Counted from the stretch's first letter, positions 1 through 8,208 are shown. The stretch is 64,000 nt of DNA from Roseomonas nitratireducens (GCF_017813355.1 NZ_JAGIYZ010000003.1:186001-250000); one strand, 5' to 3'. The notes: generated by a model from the sequence alone, not told the origin. Made by a program: numbers and translations.

Positions 1-1871
1 CGGTCGAGCGGACCGGGCATCGGCTCCGCGCTCGGCCCCCCGAAGGCATCGAGGTCCCGGCGCAGCAGCGTCAGTTCCACCACCTGCGGCACCGGCACGC
101 CGTTGACCAGCGCCATGCCGGCGTAGTTGTTCGCGTGCAGGTGCACCGGCTCATGGTGGCGCGTCAGCGCATCGAGGCAACGCGCGAGCCGGTCGAAGCC
201 CTCCGGCGTGCCGATGGCGTTGAGGTCGTGCAACTCGCACACGATCACCTCATAGGCCGCGAGCTGCGCCGTGTCGGTCGCAGCGAGCGCCTCGTACTCC
301 GCGCCCTCCACGTCGAACTTCAGCATCCGGTGCGCGCCGGGCACCGCCTCGGTCGCGGCGTGCAGCGCGGCGAAGGACAGCAGCGGGCCCGCGGTCTCCG
401 CACCCCAGCCGGCGCGGTGGAAGCGGAAGTTCGGATGCGCCGTCGGCGGCGCCTCGACCGTATGGTCGAACTGCAGCACCTGCGCGCCGCGCTCGGCCAT
501 GGCGAAGTCGAAGGACACGTCGTTGCCCACGCCGATGGACAGCACCACCTCGGCCCGCAGCGCCGCTTCCGGCAGCACGTAGCCGCCATCCCAGGCATTG
601 CCGACGCGCACCTTGCGCTGCGCGGCCATCGACCGCGGATGCATCCGCGCGAGAAGGTCGAGCAGCTCGGGCTGCGAGGGTGCCGCGCGCGGCGGGGCGG
701 GGACGAATTCGCCGGCCGCGTGCGCGCCCTCGGCCGCCAGGGCCACGATGCCGCGCGCCGCCGTCTCCCAGGAGAAATGCGCGAGCACGCCGGCGCGCGC
801 GGCCATGGCGGTTTCGGACAAATCCATCCCCGGCGCGATGCCCTCGATCGCCGCGACCAGCGCGTCGAGGTCGGGCTCCAGGTAGCGCCCCGGCGGGCAG
901 CCCGGCTCGCGGTCCAGCGTGCCGGGGGTGGCCGCGACGGTGCGCGCGAGCGGCGCGGGGCAGAAATCCGCCGTCGCCCCGCCCTCGGTCACGATCACCG
1001 GCCGGGCGCAGGCGATCGCCTCCAGCACCGGCAGGTTGAAGCCTTCGGCGCGATAGGGGGACACATAGGCGTCCGCGGCGCAGTACAGCTCGCGCAGCGC
1101 CTCCCGTTCCAGCGAGCCCTGGATGACGCTGATGGCGGAGATGGTGTTCTCATCGAGCAGCGCGGGGCAGCGCGGTGCGGTCTGGGCGATGGTCTCCTTC
1201 ACGCCGACGCCGTACAGGCCCGACAGGTCCTTCAGGACCAGCCGCACGCGGCGCCCGCGCGCACGCAGCACGGCGAAGGCTTCCAGCAGCTTGTCGATGC
1301 CCTTGTTCCAGAAGGCGCCGCCGACATTCAGCAGCAGCACCTCGTCCTCGGCGATCCCGAGCCGCGCGCGCACCGCGGCGCGCTCGTCGCGCCCCATCGG
1401 GCGGAAGGCGACGGCATCGACGGCGTGCGGCACCAGGTGGATGCCCGCGGGGTCGATCCCGTGTTCCACGATGCGGTCGCGCGACCAGGCGGTCGGCGTG
1501 ACGACTACGCGGTCGCCGCGCGTGAAGGCGGCCGGGTCGGCGGGGATCAGCGACTTGGTGCCGAGCCCCATCTCCGTGATCATGTAGGTGACGCGGCGGC
1601 GCCGGTCCTCCGCCGCGCCGGCGGAAAACGGCCAGGCGCAGCGATAGACGGCATCGACCGGGCCGTCGGGCGGCGGCAGCCCCGCGATCAGCGCGGCATC
1701 CGCGGCGGGGAAGCCCGCCGGGTTCTTCTTCGCGTCCCAATTGGCGGGAAGGCCCTGGTCCTCGTGGAACAGGGTGATGCCCGGCATGCGGGCCAGCGCC
1801 ACGATCTGGAACTGGTTCACCAGGGCGTAGGAGTGGCTGATGTTGCGCCACCCCTCGATCAACAGCCGCAT
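1..1871 (-). CDS. Glycosyltransferase family 4 fused to FkbM-type methyltransferase (3' end off window)
   Basis: The reading frame starts at an ATG at 1871, 9 nt after an AAAGGA ribosome site, and runs 623 codons off the left edge with no stop. Residues about 1-400 look like a GT-B fold GT4 glycosyltransferase: a nucleotide-sugar domain with the segment LLLNVGGAFWNKGIDKLLEA and the motif SPYRAEGFNLPVLEAIACARPV, whose E-x7-E is typical of GT4 donor binding. Residues about 435-620 resemble an FkbM/Methyltransf_21 domain: RVGNAWDGGYVLP, a Rossmann-like VVLSIGVGNDVSFDF and MLKFDVEGAEYEAL (DxEGxE). A role in decorating surface polysaccharide or glycoprotein is inferred from the families; the substrate cannot be told. 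The upstream SARP-like gene is on the same strand but is separated by terminator-like hairpins, so this is probably its own transcription unit. Confidence 0.75.
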   Translation of the reverse strand, partial: MRLLIEGWRNISHSYALVNQFQIVALARMPGITLFHEDQGLPANWDAKKNPAGFPAADAALIAGLPPPDGPVDAVYRCAWPFSAGAAEDRRRRVTYMITEMGLGTKSLIPADPAAFTRGDRVVVTPTAWSRDRIVEHGIDPAGIHLVPHAVDAVAFRPMGRDERAAVRARLGIAEDEVLLLNVGGAFWNKGIDKLLEAFAVLRARGRRVRLVLKDLSGLYGVGVKETIAQTAPRCPALLDENTISAISVIQGSLEREALRELYCAADAYVSPYRAEGFNLPVLEAIACARPVIVTEGGATADFCPAPLARTVAATPGTLDREPGCPPGRYLEPDLDALVAAIEGIAPGMDLSETAMAARAGVLAHFSWETAARGIVALAAEGAHAAGEFVPAPPRAAPSQPELLDLLARMHPRSMAAQRKVRVGNAWDGGYVLPEAALRAEVVLSIGVGNDVSFDFAMAERGAQVLQFDHTVEAPPTAHPNFRFHRAGWGAETAGPLLSFAALHAATEAVPGAHRMLKFDVEGAEYEALAATDTAQLAAYEVIVCELHDLNAIGTPEGFDRLARCLDALTRHHEPVHLHANNYAGMALVNGVPVPQVVELTLLRRDLDAFGGPSAEPMPGPLD

Positions 1872-1941
1872 CGTCGCATCCTTTCTGGATGAGACCGCCT
1901 TTGTCGCAAGCAAAGGGTGAACGAAGCCTTACGATACCGGC

Positions 1942-1964
1942 GGCACGCGTTTTCCACGCGTGCC
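1942..1964. repeat. Perfect 9-bp inverted repeat in intergenic 1872-2082
   Basis: GGCACGCGT, a 5-nt loop and ACGCGTGCC form a perfect hairpin, with no T-run on either side. It lies between the stop of the regulator gene and the start of the glycosyltransferase gene. It could be an operator or a secondary terminator; nothing else was recognised in this 210-bp gap apart from the hairpin at 2050-2084. Confidence 0.45.
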
Positions 1965-2049
1965 GAGGCCGCGAATGCGGCCCGCCAGGAGTCTGGCGAG
2001 CCAAGGAAGCCGGAGGTTTCCGCCCGGCGCCTGAGGGCGCGGAAAAGCG

Positions 2050-2084
2050 GATATCAGCGGTCGAACATTTCGACCGCTGGTATC
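2050..2084 (-). terminator. 16-bp stem-loop overlapping the stop codon of the SARP-like gene
   Basis: GATATCAGCGGTCGAA, loop CAT, then TTCGACCGCTGGTATC pair over 16 bp with one G-T wobble. In the minus direction the stem is followed by CGCTTTTCC, a short T-run, so it fits a modest intrinsic terminator. The TGA of the upstream gene (2083-2085) sits in the first bases of the stem. Confidence 0.6.
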
Positions 2085-3705
2085 AAGGCACCCCGCCGGC
2101 CCGCATCCCGCGCAGAAAATGATCGAGGTCGCGCCGCCGCACATAGGGCGCGGCCGCGCGGAAGCGCTGCAGCGTGAAGCCCGGGTCGAGCTCGAGCAGC
2201 GCGCGCACCAGCGGCGCTGCCTCCGCCACCCGGCCGAGATGGCCCAGGGCGGCGATCATCGCCCGGTGCGTCGCGGTGAAGTGCGGCTGGATCTGCAGCA
2301 CGCCGCGGGCGATCCCGATCGCGGCCTCATGGTTGCCGAGCAGCATCTCGACGGTGGCGAGCCCGGCCTCGGTGAAGAAGGCGTGCGGGTTGCGCGGCAG
2401 CAGCGCGAGCGCGCGGCGCAGCTGCCGCCGCGCCATCTCCAGTTCGCCCGCATAGGCATGGGCCATGCCGGAGAAGGTCCAGGCGGCGGGCAGGGCGGGA
2501 TTGATCTCCAGCGCCTGGCGCGTCAGGGCCAGCGCCTCGGGCACCTGCTGGTGCAGGTAGCCGCGGACATGGCCCGCCACGGCCAGGGCGCGGGCGTCGC
2601 GCGGGTCGTGCAGCACCGCCTGCTCGGCCGCCGTGGCGGCGGCGGCCAGCGCCTCCCGCGGGCGCGGGGCCCAGCCCTGGCCGACCAGCAGGATATTCCA
2701 GTAGGCGAGCCAGGCCTGCGCGAAGGGGTGCCGCGGGTCCCGCCGCACCGCGATGGCGAGCAGCCGACCCGCCTGCTCGAAGCCCTGGCGTTCGAGGCGG
2801 AAGATCCCCGGCACGGCGCGCAGCGCGACCTCCTGCGCGCTCGCCTCGGCCAGGGGGCGGAGTGCCGCGCGCTCGGCCTCGAGCAGCAGCAGTTCGTGTT
2901 CCAGCCGCGCGCAGGCCATCGCCGCGACCTCGGCGGCGAAGGCGGCGGGGCGGGCTTCCTGCGGCTCGAGGATCGCGGACCAGAGCACCGCGCCGCCGCC
3001 CGCCGCGTCGACCAGGCGCAGCGCGAGTTGCGGCCGCGGCCCGGCCATGTGGACATTGCCGGTGACGAGGTAGTCCGGCAGCGGCGGCGGCCGGCCGGGC
3101 GTCTCGACCAGCACCGAGACGGAACGCAGCGCGCTGAGCGCGGCGACGATCGCATCCGTCGCGGCGACCTCCAGCGCGCCGGCGCGCGGCCCGGCCAGGC
3201 AAGCGATGGGGGCGACGAGCACGCCGGGGCGGCGCGCGGCACCGGGGCGTTCCGACCGGGGGGCGTGGTCCGCGCCCGGGGCTGCTTCCCCGCCGCCGGC
3301 CTCCGCGCGGGCGAGCCAATCGTCGAGCGCTGGGTCGATGCCCCGCAGTTCGGGCAGGAGCGGCCAGGCGGGCGGCCGGGGCGGGCATTCCACGGCAAGG
3401 GCGCGGTCGAGCCAGATGGCGGCGGCATCGGCGCCGAGCAGCCCGGCGCGGCCTTCCGCGCGCAAATCGTGCAGCACGTCGCGCAGCCGCGCGAGGGCCT
3501 GCGCCGGCGCCGCGCCGGACCACAGCAGCCCGGCGAGCAGGCGGCGCGGCATGCGGTGACCGGGGGCGAGGGCGAGCAGCGCGAGCAGCGCGCGGGGCCG
3601 CGCGCCGCCGGGCAGCAGGCTGGCGCCGTCGGCCCCGACCAGGTCCATTCTCTCGCCGAGGCGCAGGCAGGCCCGCGCGGCGGGCGCGGCGACGACGCTG
3701 GGCAA
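2083..3705 (-). CDS. SARP/CadC-like transcriptional regulator with TolB-like and TPR regions
   Basis: A 540-residue protein. Residues about 10-110 resemble the winged-helix output region of SARP/OmpR-like regulators (GARPRALLALLALAPGHRMPRRLLAGLLW, then LRDVLHDLRAE). The middle region (about 165-260) resembles the TolB-like segment seen in adenylate-cyclase-associated and CadC-type regulators, including LALRLVDAAGGGAVLWS. The C-terminal half is helical and TPR-like (repeats around AFAQAWLAYWNILL, ALAVAGHVRGYLHQQ, AWTFSGMAHAYAGELEMA, AFFTEAGLATVEMLLGNHEAA). It is probably a DNA-binding regulator sensing through its repeats; no membrane segment is apparent. Target genes are unknown. It diverges from the RadC-like gene. 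The exact start is uncertain. Confidence 0.65.
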   Translation of the reverse strand: MPSVVAAPAARACLRLGERMDLVGADGASLLPGGARPRALLALLALAPGHRMPRRLLAGLLWSGAAPAQALARLRDVLHDLRAEGRAGLLGADAAAIWLDRALAVECPPRPPAWPLLPELRGIDPALDDWLARAEAGGGEAAPGADHAPRSERPGAARRPGVLVAPIACLAGPRAGALEVAATDAIVAALSALRSVSVLVETPGRPPPLPDYLVTGNVHMAGPRPQLALRLVDAAGGGAVLWSAILEPQEARPAAFAAEVAAMACARLEHELLLLEAERAALRPLAEASAQEVALRAVPGIFRLERQGFEQAGRLLAIAVRRDPRHPFAQAWLAYWNILLVGQGWAPRPREALAAAATAAEQAVLHDPRDARALAVAGHVRGYLHQQVPEALALTRQALEINPALPAAWTFSGMAHAYAGELEMARRQLRRALALLPRNPHAFFTEAGLATVEMLLGNHEAAIGIARGVLQIQPHFTATHRAMIAALGHLGRVAEAAPLVRALLELDPGFTLQRFRAAAPYVRRRDLDHFLRGMRAGGVP

Positions 3706-3837
3706 TGCCGGGCCTCCTCTGCCGGGCGGAGCCCCGACGCGGTTCCGACGCGCTCCGACGCCGAAACGATGCCCCCCGCGCCCCCGGCGGCAGAATCAAT
3801 TTCGCGCAACGGGCGATGATCGCAGGAGGCGCGAACC

Positions 3838-4497
3838 ATGGACGCGAGCGGTGTGGAGGTCCGGCACGGCGGCGCGGCCACAGAGGAGCGGGAGATCCTG
3901 TTCGCCCTGCTCGCGCCCTGCCTCGGCTGGGCGGAGGCGGCCGAGGCGAGTGCCGCGACCATGGCCCGCTACGGGGGCTTCCCGGCGGCGGCGGAGGCGG
4001 CGGAGGCGGATCTCGCCGCGCTTCCCGTGCTGGGGGAGGCCGGGGCGGCGGCGATCAAGGCCGTGCATGCCGCCGCCCTGTGCCTGCTGCGCCACCGCGC
4101 CGCCGCGCCGATGCGGCCCGTGCTGGATTCGACGCGGGCGGTGGTGGCGCATCTCGGCGCCTCGGCCGCGCGGCGCCCGGCGGGGGAGGTGCGCGCGCTG
4201 TTCCTCGATGCGGGGGAAGGGCTGATCGCGGAGGAGGCGGTCGGCGGGCCGGACGCGACGGCGGATTCCGGCCTGCCCTCCCGCGTGGTTCGCCGTGCCC
4301 TGGCGCGGGATGCGGCGTCGGTCGTGCTGGTCCGGCGGCTCGGCGGCGACCCGGTCGCGCTGCCGGCGGAAGCGGCGCTGGCCGGGCGGGTGCAGGAAGC
4401 CGCGCTGCTGGTGGGGCTGCGGCTTGCCGACCACCTGCTGCTCGGCCGGGCGGGGCACGTCTCGCTGCGCGGGCAGGGGCTGCTCGGGGCGGGGTAG
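3838..4497 (+). CDS. RadC-like (JAB/MPN) protein lacking the metal-binding His residues
   Basis: A 219-residue protein with an AGGAGG ribosome site 8 nt before the ATG. Its length and order match RadC: a helix-hairpin-helix-like N-terminus (LAALPVLGEAGAAAIKAVHAAAL, about 58-82), then a JAB-like domain ending in LRLADHLLLGRAGHVSLRGQGLL, which aligns with the RadC ending LDHxIxG..G..SxxxxGLL. Where RadC has the zinc motif HNHPSGDP, this protein reads VRRLGGDP (165-172): both His are replaced (V165, R167), the Ser is Gly169 and only Asp171 remains. It is therefore predicted to be catalytically inactive as a metalloprotease-like JAB domain. The composition is Ala/Arg-rich. The function is unknown; it may be a degenerate paralogue. 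Confidence 0.6.
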   Translation: MDASGVEVRHGGAATEEREILFALLAPCLGWAEAAEASAATMARYGGFPAAAEAAEADLAALPVLGEAGAAAIKAVHAAALCLLRHRAAAPMRPVLDSTRAVVAHLGASAARRPAGEVRALFLDAGEGLIAEEAVGGPDATADSGLPSRVVRRALARDAASVVLVRRLGGDPVALPAEAALAGRVQEAALLVGLRLADHLLLGRAGHVSLRGQGLLGAG

Positions 4498-4626
4498 GGC
4501 GGTCGGCGGGGGGTTACCGCGCGCCTTGCGCAGGGGCGCCGCGGAGAGGCGGAGGGCGGCCTCCCTGGCCGGGCGTGCGCGCGTGGTGCGCGCCAAGGGC
4601 CAGCACCCGGCGCGAAGGCTGCCGCC

Positions 4627-5394
4627 CTACGCCGCGCGGCGGCGGCGCCGCACCTCCGCGGCGTGGCGGCCGAGCGGGCAGGCGCCATCGCGCCGCGGCG
4701 CGACGACCGCGCGGTCATAGGCCGCCCAGTCCTCCGCGGTCATGGCCGCGAGCCCGTCCTCCGCCGCGAAGCCGTTCAGCGCGGCGTCGTCATGGGCGGC
4801 GCGCGGGACCGGCTGGACCAGCAGGAAGGGCGTGTCGGTGCGGAAGCAAATGGGCACGCCCGTGCGGGTCAGGCGCAGATTGACGAAGAGCGGGCCGAAC
4901 CAGGCATCCGCCTCGACCAACCCTTCGAAGAGTTCGACGCCGGGCATGCGCGGCAGGTTCGCCGGCGCGCGGACCAGCAGGCTCCATCCCGGGCGCGATC
5001 GTGCGAGCAGGCCGGACCAGAGGTTCACCAGCCCCGGTTCCGGCAGCGCGCCGAGCAGCGGCGGCGACCAGCCGCGCAGGGCGGGCGGTGCGGCGGCGTC
5101 GAAGCGTTCGCGGAAGCCCGGCGCCTGCGCGACCGAGAGCGGGTGCCAGCCGCCCGCGCCGCGCCAGGTCCAGAGCACCTGCTCCCCGTCCCAGAGCAGG
5201 TCGAGATCGATCGGCGGAAACACCAGCCAGCCGAAGGCGGCGGCGGAGGCCGCGGCCTCGCAATAGCGGAAGGCGCGCGTCGGCAGGGTGCCGCCGGCAG
5301 ACCGGTCGGCGCGGCGCGGCAGCGGCGCCTCGCCGGCGAGGCGGACGAAGCGGGCCAGCGGGGGCGCCTGGGCGGCGCCGGGGGGCGGGTGCAT
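4627..5394 (-). CDS. DUF6065-like protein of unknown function
   Basis: A 255-residue soluble protein. The segments RAFRYCEAAASAAAFGWLVFPPIDLDLLWDG (about 41-71), LVNLWSGLLARSRPGWSLLVRAPANL and EADAWFGPLFVNLRLTRTGVPI resemble proteins annotated as DUF6065; this match is from memory and was not searched. The fold and activity are unknown. It ends in an Arg-rich tail (EVRRRRRAA). It lies 67 nt downstream of a 60-codon ORF on the same strand, with which it may form a two-gene unit, and converges on the RadC-like gene. The 129-bp gap at 4498-4626 holds only GC-rich inverted repeats and no recognisable gene. Confidence 0.55.
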   Translation of the reverse strand: MHPPPGAAQAPPLARFVRLAGEAPLPRRADRSAGGTLPTRAFRYCEAAASAAAFGWLVFPPIDLDLLWDGEQVLWTWRGAGGWHPLSVAQAPGFRERFDAAAPPALRGWSPPLLGALPEPGLVNLWSGLLARSRPGWSLLVRAPANLPRMPGVELFEGLVEADAWFGPLFVNLRLTRTGVPICFRTDTPFLLVQPVPRAAHDDAALNGFAAEDGLAAMTAEDWAAYDRAVVAPRRDGACPLGRHAAEVRRRRRAA

Positions 5395-5461
5395 CGCCGA
5401 TGCTCCTCGTGTCCTGGCGGGGGGATTGCGGGCGACGGTTCCGCGCGGCGCCGGCGCGGCT

Positions 5462-5644
5462 TCAGCCGGCGGGGAAAAGCGGGCTGAGGCCGCCCATGCG
5501 CAGCCGGCCCGGATCGGCCACCTCGGCCGGCGCGAAGAGCGGCGCGAGGCCGCCCAGGCGCGGGCAGGCGGCCTGCGCGACCGGCGCGGCGGGCAGGATC
5601 GGGGTCGCGGCCTCGGCGGGCGGCGGCAGGAGCGGGTGCGGCAT
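5462..5644 (-). CDS. Small ORF with two GGLxPLF repeats upstream of the DUF6065-like gene
   Basis: A 60-codon ORF whose ATG at 5644 is preceded by AAGGA with 11 nt of spacing. The peptide is Pro/Ala-rich and carries two similar blocks in its second half, PRLGGLAPLF (about 28-37) and LRMGGLSPLF (about 48-57), ending PAG. There is no signal peptide and no membrane segment. The repeat structure beside a DUF6065-type gene could mean a small substrate or precursor peptide, but high-GC DNA readily yields spurious ORFs of this size, so it is a tentative call. Confidence 0.4.
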   Translation of the reverse strand: MPHPLLPPPAEAATPILPAAPVAQAACPRLGGLAPLFAPAEVADPGRLRMGGLSPLFPAG

Positions 5645-6030
5645 GGGATGAATGTCCTTGCATGTGGGCGCGCCCGCGATGCGGCCGGGGCCGTGCGGGA
5701 CGCTCGGGATCGGGAGAGGATGGGAATGACGCGCCGTTCGGCCCGACGGAGCCGAGCGGGTGTCCTGTTCAGGAAGGCGTTGAGTTCAGACCACGAAGCC
5801 CGATCGCCGTCGTTCGGCGTGATCGGGGCCCGGCGTCGCCGGGCAGCGGGCGCAGCTCGCCCGTTGATGTCTTCAGACTAGGCAGGACGAACGGATCGGG
5901 TCAAGAACAAATTCACAATCCCTGGGCCTGCCTTCCTTCCCGCCTTGCGAGGGGCTGGGTTGCCCGGTGGGTGTCTGGCCTGCATGGCGCTTCCATTTCA
6001 TCATGGGGCGAAATTCTCACTCGGGATGAC
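5645..6030. other. 386-bp intergenic region, no gene recognised
   Basis: An open frame continues upstream of the FMN dehydrogenase, but its translation is not family-like, and the dehydrogenase similarity starts after 6031. The stretch must contain divergent promoters for the small ORF (minus) and the dehydrogenase (plus). I found no convincing -35/-10 pair or PpsR-type box. Confidence 0.5.
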
Positions 6031-7269
6031 ATGTCCATGACCGCCGAAGGCCCCGCGCAGTCCCGCGCGCCCGTCGATCCGCAGACCCTGTCCCAGAAGC
6101 GCAGCGCGCCGCCGGTGCCGCCCGCGCTGGCGAAATACCTCTCGCTCGAGGATTTCGAGCGCGCGGCCAAGCGGCATCTGCCGAAGATGCTGCACGGCTA
6201 CCTGGCCGGCGGCGTCGAGACCGACTGGTCGCTCACCGACAACCGCCGCGCCTTCGCCGAATGGGGCTTCATCCCGCGCGCGCTGGTCGATGCGCGCGCG
6301 CGCACCTCCGCCGTCACGCTGTTCGGCAAGGAATACGCTGCGCCCTTCGGCATCCCGCCCATGGGATCGGCGGCGCTGCTCGCCTATCGCGGCGACATCG
6401 CGATCACCCAGGCGGCGCGCGCGAAGGGGATCCCGATGATCATGTCGGCCTCCTCGCTCATTCGGCTCGAGGAGATCGCCAAGGCCAATCCCGACGCCTG
6501 GTACCAGGCCTATCTCCCCGGCGAGCCGTCCCGCATCGAGCCGCTGGTCGACCGCGTGATCGCGGCCGGCTTCAAGACCTTCGTGCTGACGGTGGACGTT
6601 CAGGTCTCCTCCAACCGGGAGAACAACATCCGCAACGGCTACACCATCCCGCTCAAGCCCACCCTTCGCCTGTTCTGGCAGGGGGCGACGCATCCGCGCT
6701 GGGCCCTCGGCACCTGGTTCAAGACGCTGCAGAACCACGGCATGCCGCATTTCGAGAACATGGATGCCGGCCGCGGCCCGCCGATCCTCTCGCGCGACCT
6801 GGAACGCGCCTTCGGCGCGCGCGACGGCCTGTCCTGGCCGCATCTGGAACTCATCCGCCGCCGCTTCCCCGGCAAGCTGCTGATCAAGGGCGTGCTGCAC
6901 CCCGACGACGTGGTGCGCGCGAAGGAGATCGGCGTGGACGGCTTCATGGTCTCGAACCATGGCGGGCGGCAGCTCGACGGCGCCGTCTCGGGCCTGCGCA
7001 TGCTGCCGGAGATCGTGTCGGTCGCCGGCGGCCTGCCGGTGATCTACGACGGCGGCATCCGGCGCGGCACGGATGTGCTGAAGGCCTATGCGCTCGGCGC
7101 GTCCTTCGTCTTCGTCGGCCGGCCGATGCTCTGCGCCGCCGCGGTGCAGGGGCAGCCCGGCGTGGAGCGCGCGATCGACCTGCTGAAGGAGGAGGTGCAT
7201 CGCGACCTCGCGCTGATCGGCGCGAACACGATGGGCGAACTCGGCCCGCATTTCCTGCGGCGGGTCTGA
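6031..7269 (+). CDS. FMN-dependent alpha-hydroxy-acid dehydrogenase (LldD/mandelate dehydrogenase type)
   Basis: A 412-residue TIM-barrel flavoprotein expected to oxidise an L-2-hydroxy acid such as lactate or mandelate to the 2-keto acid. Landmarks include FERAAKRHLPKMLHGYLAGG near the N-terminus, PFGIPPMG (FMN), the segment LTVDVQVSSNRENNIRNGY, the catalytic block VSNHGGRQLDG (catalytic His and substrate Arg) and the FMN-phosphate block YDGGIRRGTDVLKAYALGA. The ATG at 6031 was chosen because the family N-terminus begins shortly after; an ATG at 6037 is equally possible. It converges on a small cytochrome c gene, which could accept its electrons, and ends at a perfect hairpin terminator. The substrate is not resolved by sequence. 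Confidence 0.85.
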   Translation: MSMTAEGPAQSRAPVDPQTLSQKRSAPPVPPALAKYLSLEDFERAAKRHLPKMLHGYLAGGVETDWSLTDNRRAFAEWGFIPRALVDARARTSAVTLFGKEYAAPFGIPPMGSAALLAYRGDIAITQAARAKGIPMIMSASSLIRLEEIAKANPDAWYQAYLPGEPSRIEPLVDRVIAAGFKTFVLTVDVQVSSNRENNIRNGYTIPLKPTLRLFWQGATHPRWALGTWFKTLQNHGMPHFENMDAGRGPPILSRDLERAFGARDGLSWPHLELIRRRFPGKLLIKGVLHPDDVVRAKEIGVDGFMVSNHGGRQLDGAVSGLRMLPEIVSVAGGLPVIYDGGIRRGTDVLKAYALGASFVFVGRPMLCAAAVQGQPGVERAIDLLKEEVHRDLALIGANTMGELGPHFLRRV

Positions 7270-7276
7270 AACGCGA

Positions 7277-7301
7277 AAGGGGGAGGCGATGCCTCCCCCT
7301 T
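7277..7301. terminator. Bidirectional stem-loop between convergent genes
   Basis: AAGGGGGAGGC, loop GAT, GCCTCCCCCTT: a perfect 11-bp stem between the stop of the dehydrogenase (7269) and the stop of the cytochrome gene (7331). The downstream T-runs are short (TTCCTTG on plus; TTTCGCGTTTC on minus), so it probably serves both strands. Confidence 0.75.
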
Positions 7302-7330
7302 CCTTGTGCGGGCCGCTGCGCGGCGCGCGG

Positions 7331-7711
7331 CTACTTCAGCGTGTTCAGGTAGGCGATCAGGTCGTTGAGCTGCTGCTCGTTGCGCAGCCCGGCGAAGGAC
7401 ATGCTGCCCTGCGGCACGACCGCCTTCGGGTTGGTGATGTAGGGGCGCAGCCGATCCTCGGTCCAGGTCAGGCCGCCCGCGGCGAGCTCGCGCATGTTGG
7501 CCGAGTAGCGGAAGCCCTCGATCGAGGCCGCGGGCCGGCCGACGATGCCCCAGAGGTTCGGGCCGACGCCGTTGCGCCCACCCTGGTCGGGGGTGTGGCA
7601 GGCGCGGCACTGGTTGAACACGCGCTGCCCGGCCGCCGCGTCCTGCGCGGACGCCACGGTCGGCATCGCCGCCGCCGCCGCCACCACCATCGTCACGATC
7701 AGTCGTCGCAT
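7331..7711 (-). CDS. Class I cytochrome c (cytochrome c2-like), periplasmic
   Basis: A 126-residue protein with a Sec signal peptide (MRRLIVTMVVAAAAAMPTVA) and likely cleavage after VASA. The mature part has one heme site CRACH, the class I motif GPNLWGIVGR, and a Met ligand in QGSMSFAGL, followed by the C-terminal helix QQLNDLIAYL. A strong GGGAGGGAG ribosome site precedes the ATG. It could carry electrons from the adjacent dehydrogenase to the respiratory chain, or from the bc1 complex to the tetraheme PufC encoded 42 kb away; sequence alone cannot decide. Confidence 0.88.
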   Translation of the reverse strand: MRRLIVTMVVAAAAAMPTVASAQDAAAGQRVFNQCRACHTPDQGGRNGVGPNLWGIVGRPAASIEGFRYSANMRELAAGGLTWTEDRLRPYITNPKAVVPQGSMSFAGLRNEQQLNDLIAYLNTLK

Positions 7712-7873
7712 GCGAAACTCCCTCCCACGGGTTCAATCGGGCCGGTCCGGGTGGACTCGGGCGAGATACGGCAGACGCCGCGTTGTCCGGCGGATCGGGA
7801 ATTAGTCTCCTTTCCCGATCTGGCAAGCCGATATTCCTCGCACGGAAGGGCAAAACGAAGGTGAAGGAGTGGC

Positions 7874-8140
7874 ATGGAAGCCTTGGTAACAGGCGGGGCG
7901 GTCGCCGACCTGATCCTCGCCTGCCTCGTGCTGGAAGCGATCGCGCTGCTGGCCTGGCGGCGCTGGCGCGGCACGGGGCCGACAATTCCCGACATCCTGG
8001 CGCTGCTGCTGCCGGGTGCCTTCCTCGTGCTCGCGCTGCGGGTGGCGCTGACGGGCGGGCCCTGGCCGCTGATCCCCGCGGCGCTGTCCGCGGCGCTGGT
8101 GGCGCATCTGGCGGACCTGTCGCGACGCTTCCGGGGCTGA
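7874..8140 (+). CDS. Small three-helix membrane protein of unknown function
   Basis: An 88-residue protein with AAGGAG 4 nt before the ATG. Three hydrophobic segments are visible: about 10-29, 38-58 and 61-80. A basic loop (RRWRGTG) follows the first and SRRFRG ends the protein. No family is recognised. It diverges from the cytochrome c gene across a 162-bp gap (7712-7873) in which I see no clear operator, and lies just upstream of a PpsR-type box. Confidence 0.6.
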   Translation: MEALVTGGAVADLILACLVLEAIALLAWRRWRGTGPTIPDILALLLPGAFLVLALRVALTGGPWPLIPAALSAALVAHLADLSRRFRG

Positions 8141-8190
8141 GGCCGGCGATGTCGCAGGTCAATTTCCGGCGTGCATCCTGACGGTAGAGG

Positions 8191-8208
8191 TGTAAGATTT
8201 CTCTGACA
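8191..8208. promoter_or_regulatory. PpsR/CrtJ-type box, perfect TGT-N12-ACA
   Basis: TGTAAGATTTCTCTGACA matches the palindrome TGT-N12-ACA bound by PpsR/CrtJ. The symmetry extends outward (GAG..GTGT / ACACTC). It lies 30 bp before the 138-residue ORF at 8238, suggesting oxygen/light control of that gene. The gene for a PpsR homologue lies 5 kb away. Confidence 0.6.

Noticed and set aside
135..1892. 585-codon open frame on the plus strand
   Set aside because: His/Arg/Gly-rich translation without family resemblance; it is the complement of the glycosyltransferase/FkbM gene, which has clear motifs.
3969..4718. Minus-strand frames opposite the RadC-like gene
   Set aside because: Low-complexity Arg/Ala/Ser translations typical of antisense high-GC frames.
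5662..6030. 123-codon N-terminal extension of the FMN dehydrogenase
   Set aside because: The translation lacks family similarity and crosses the promoter region; family similarity begins after 6031.
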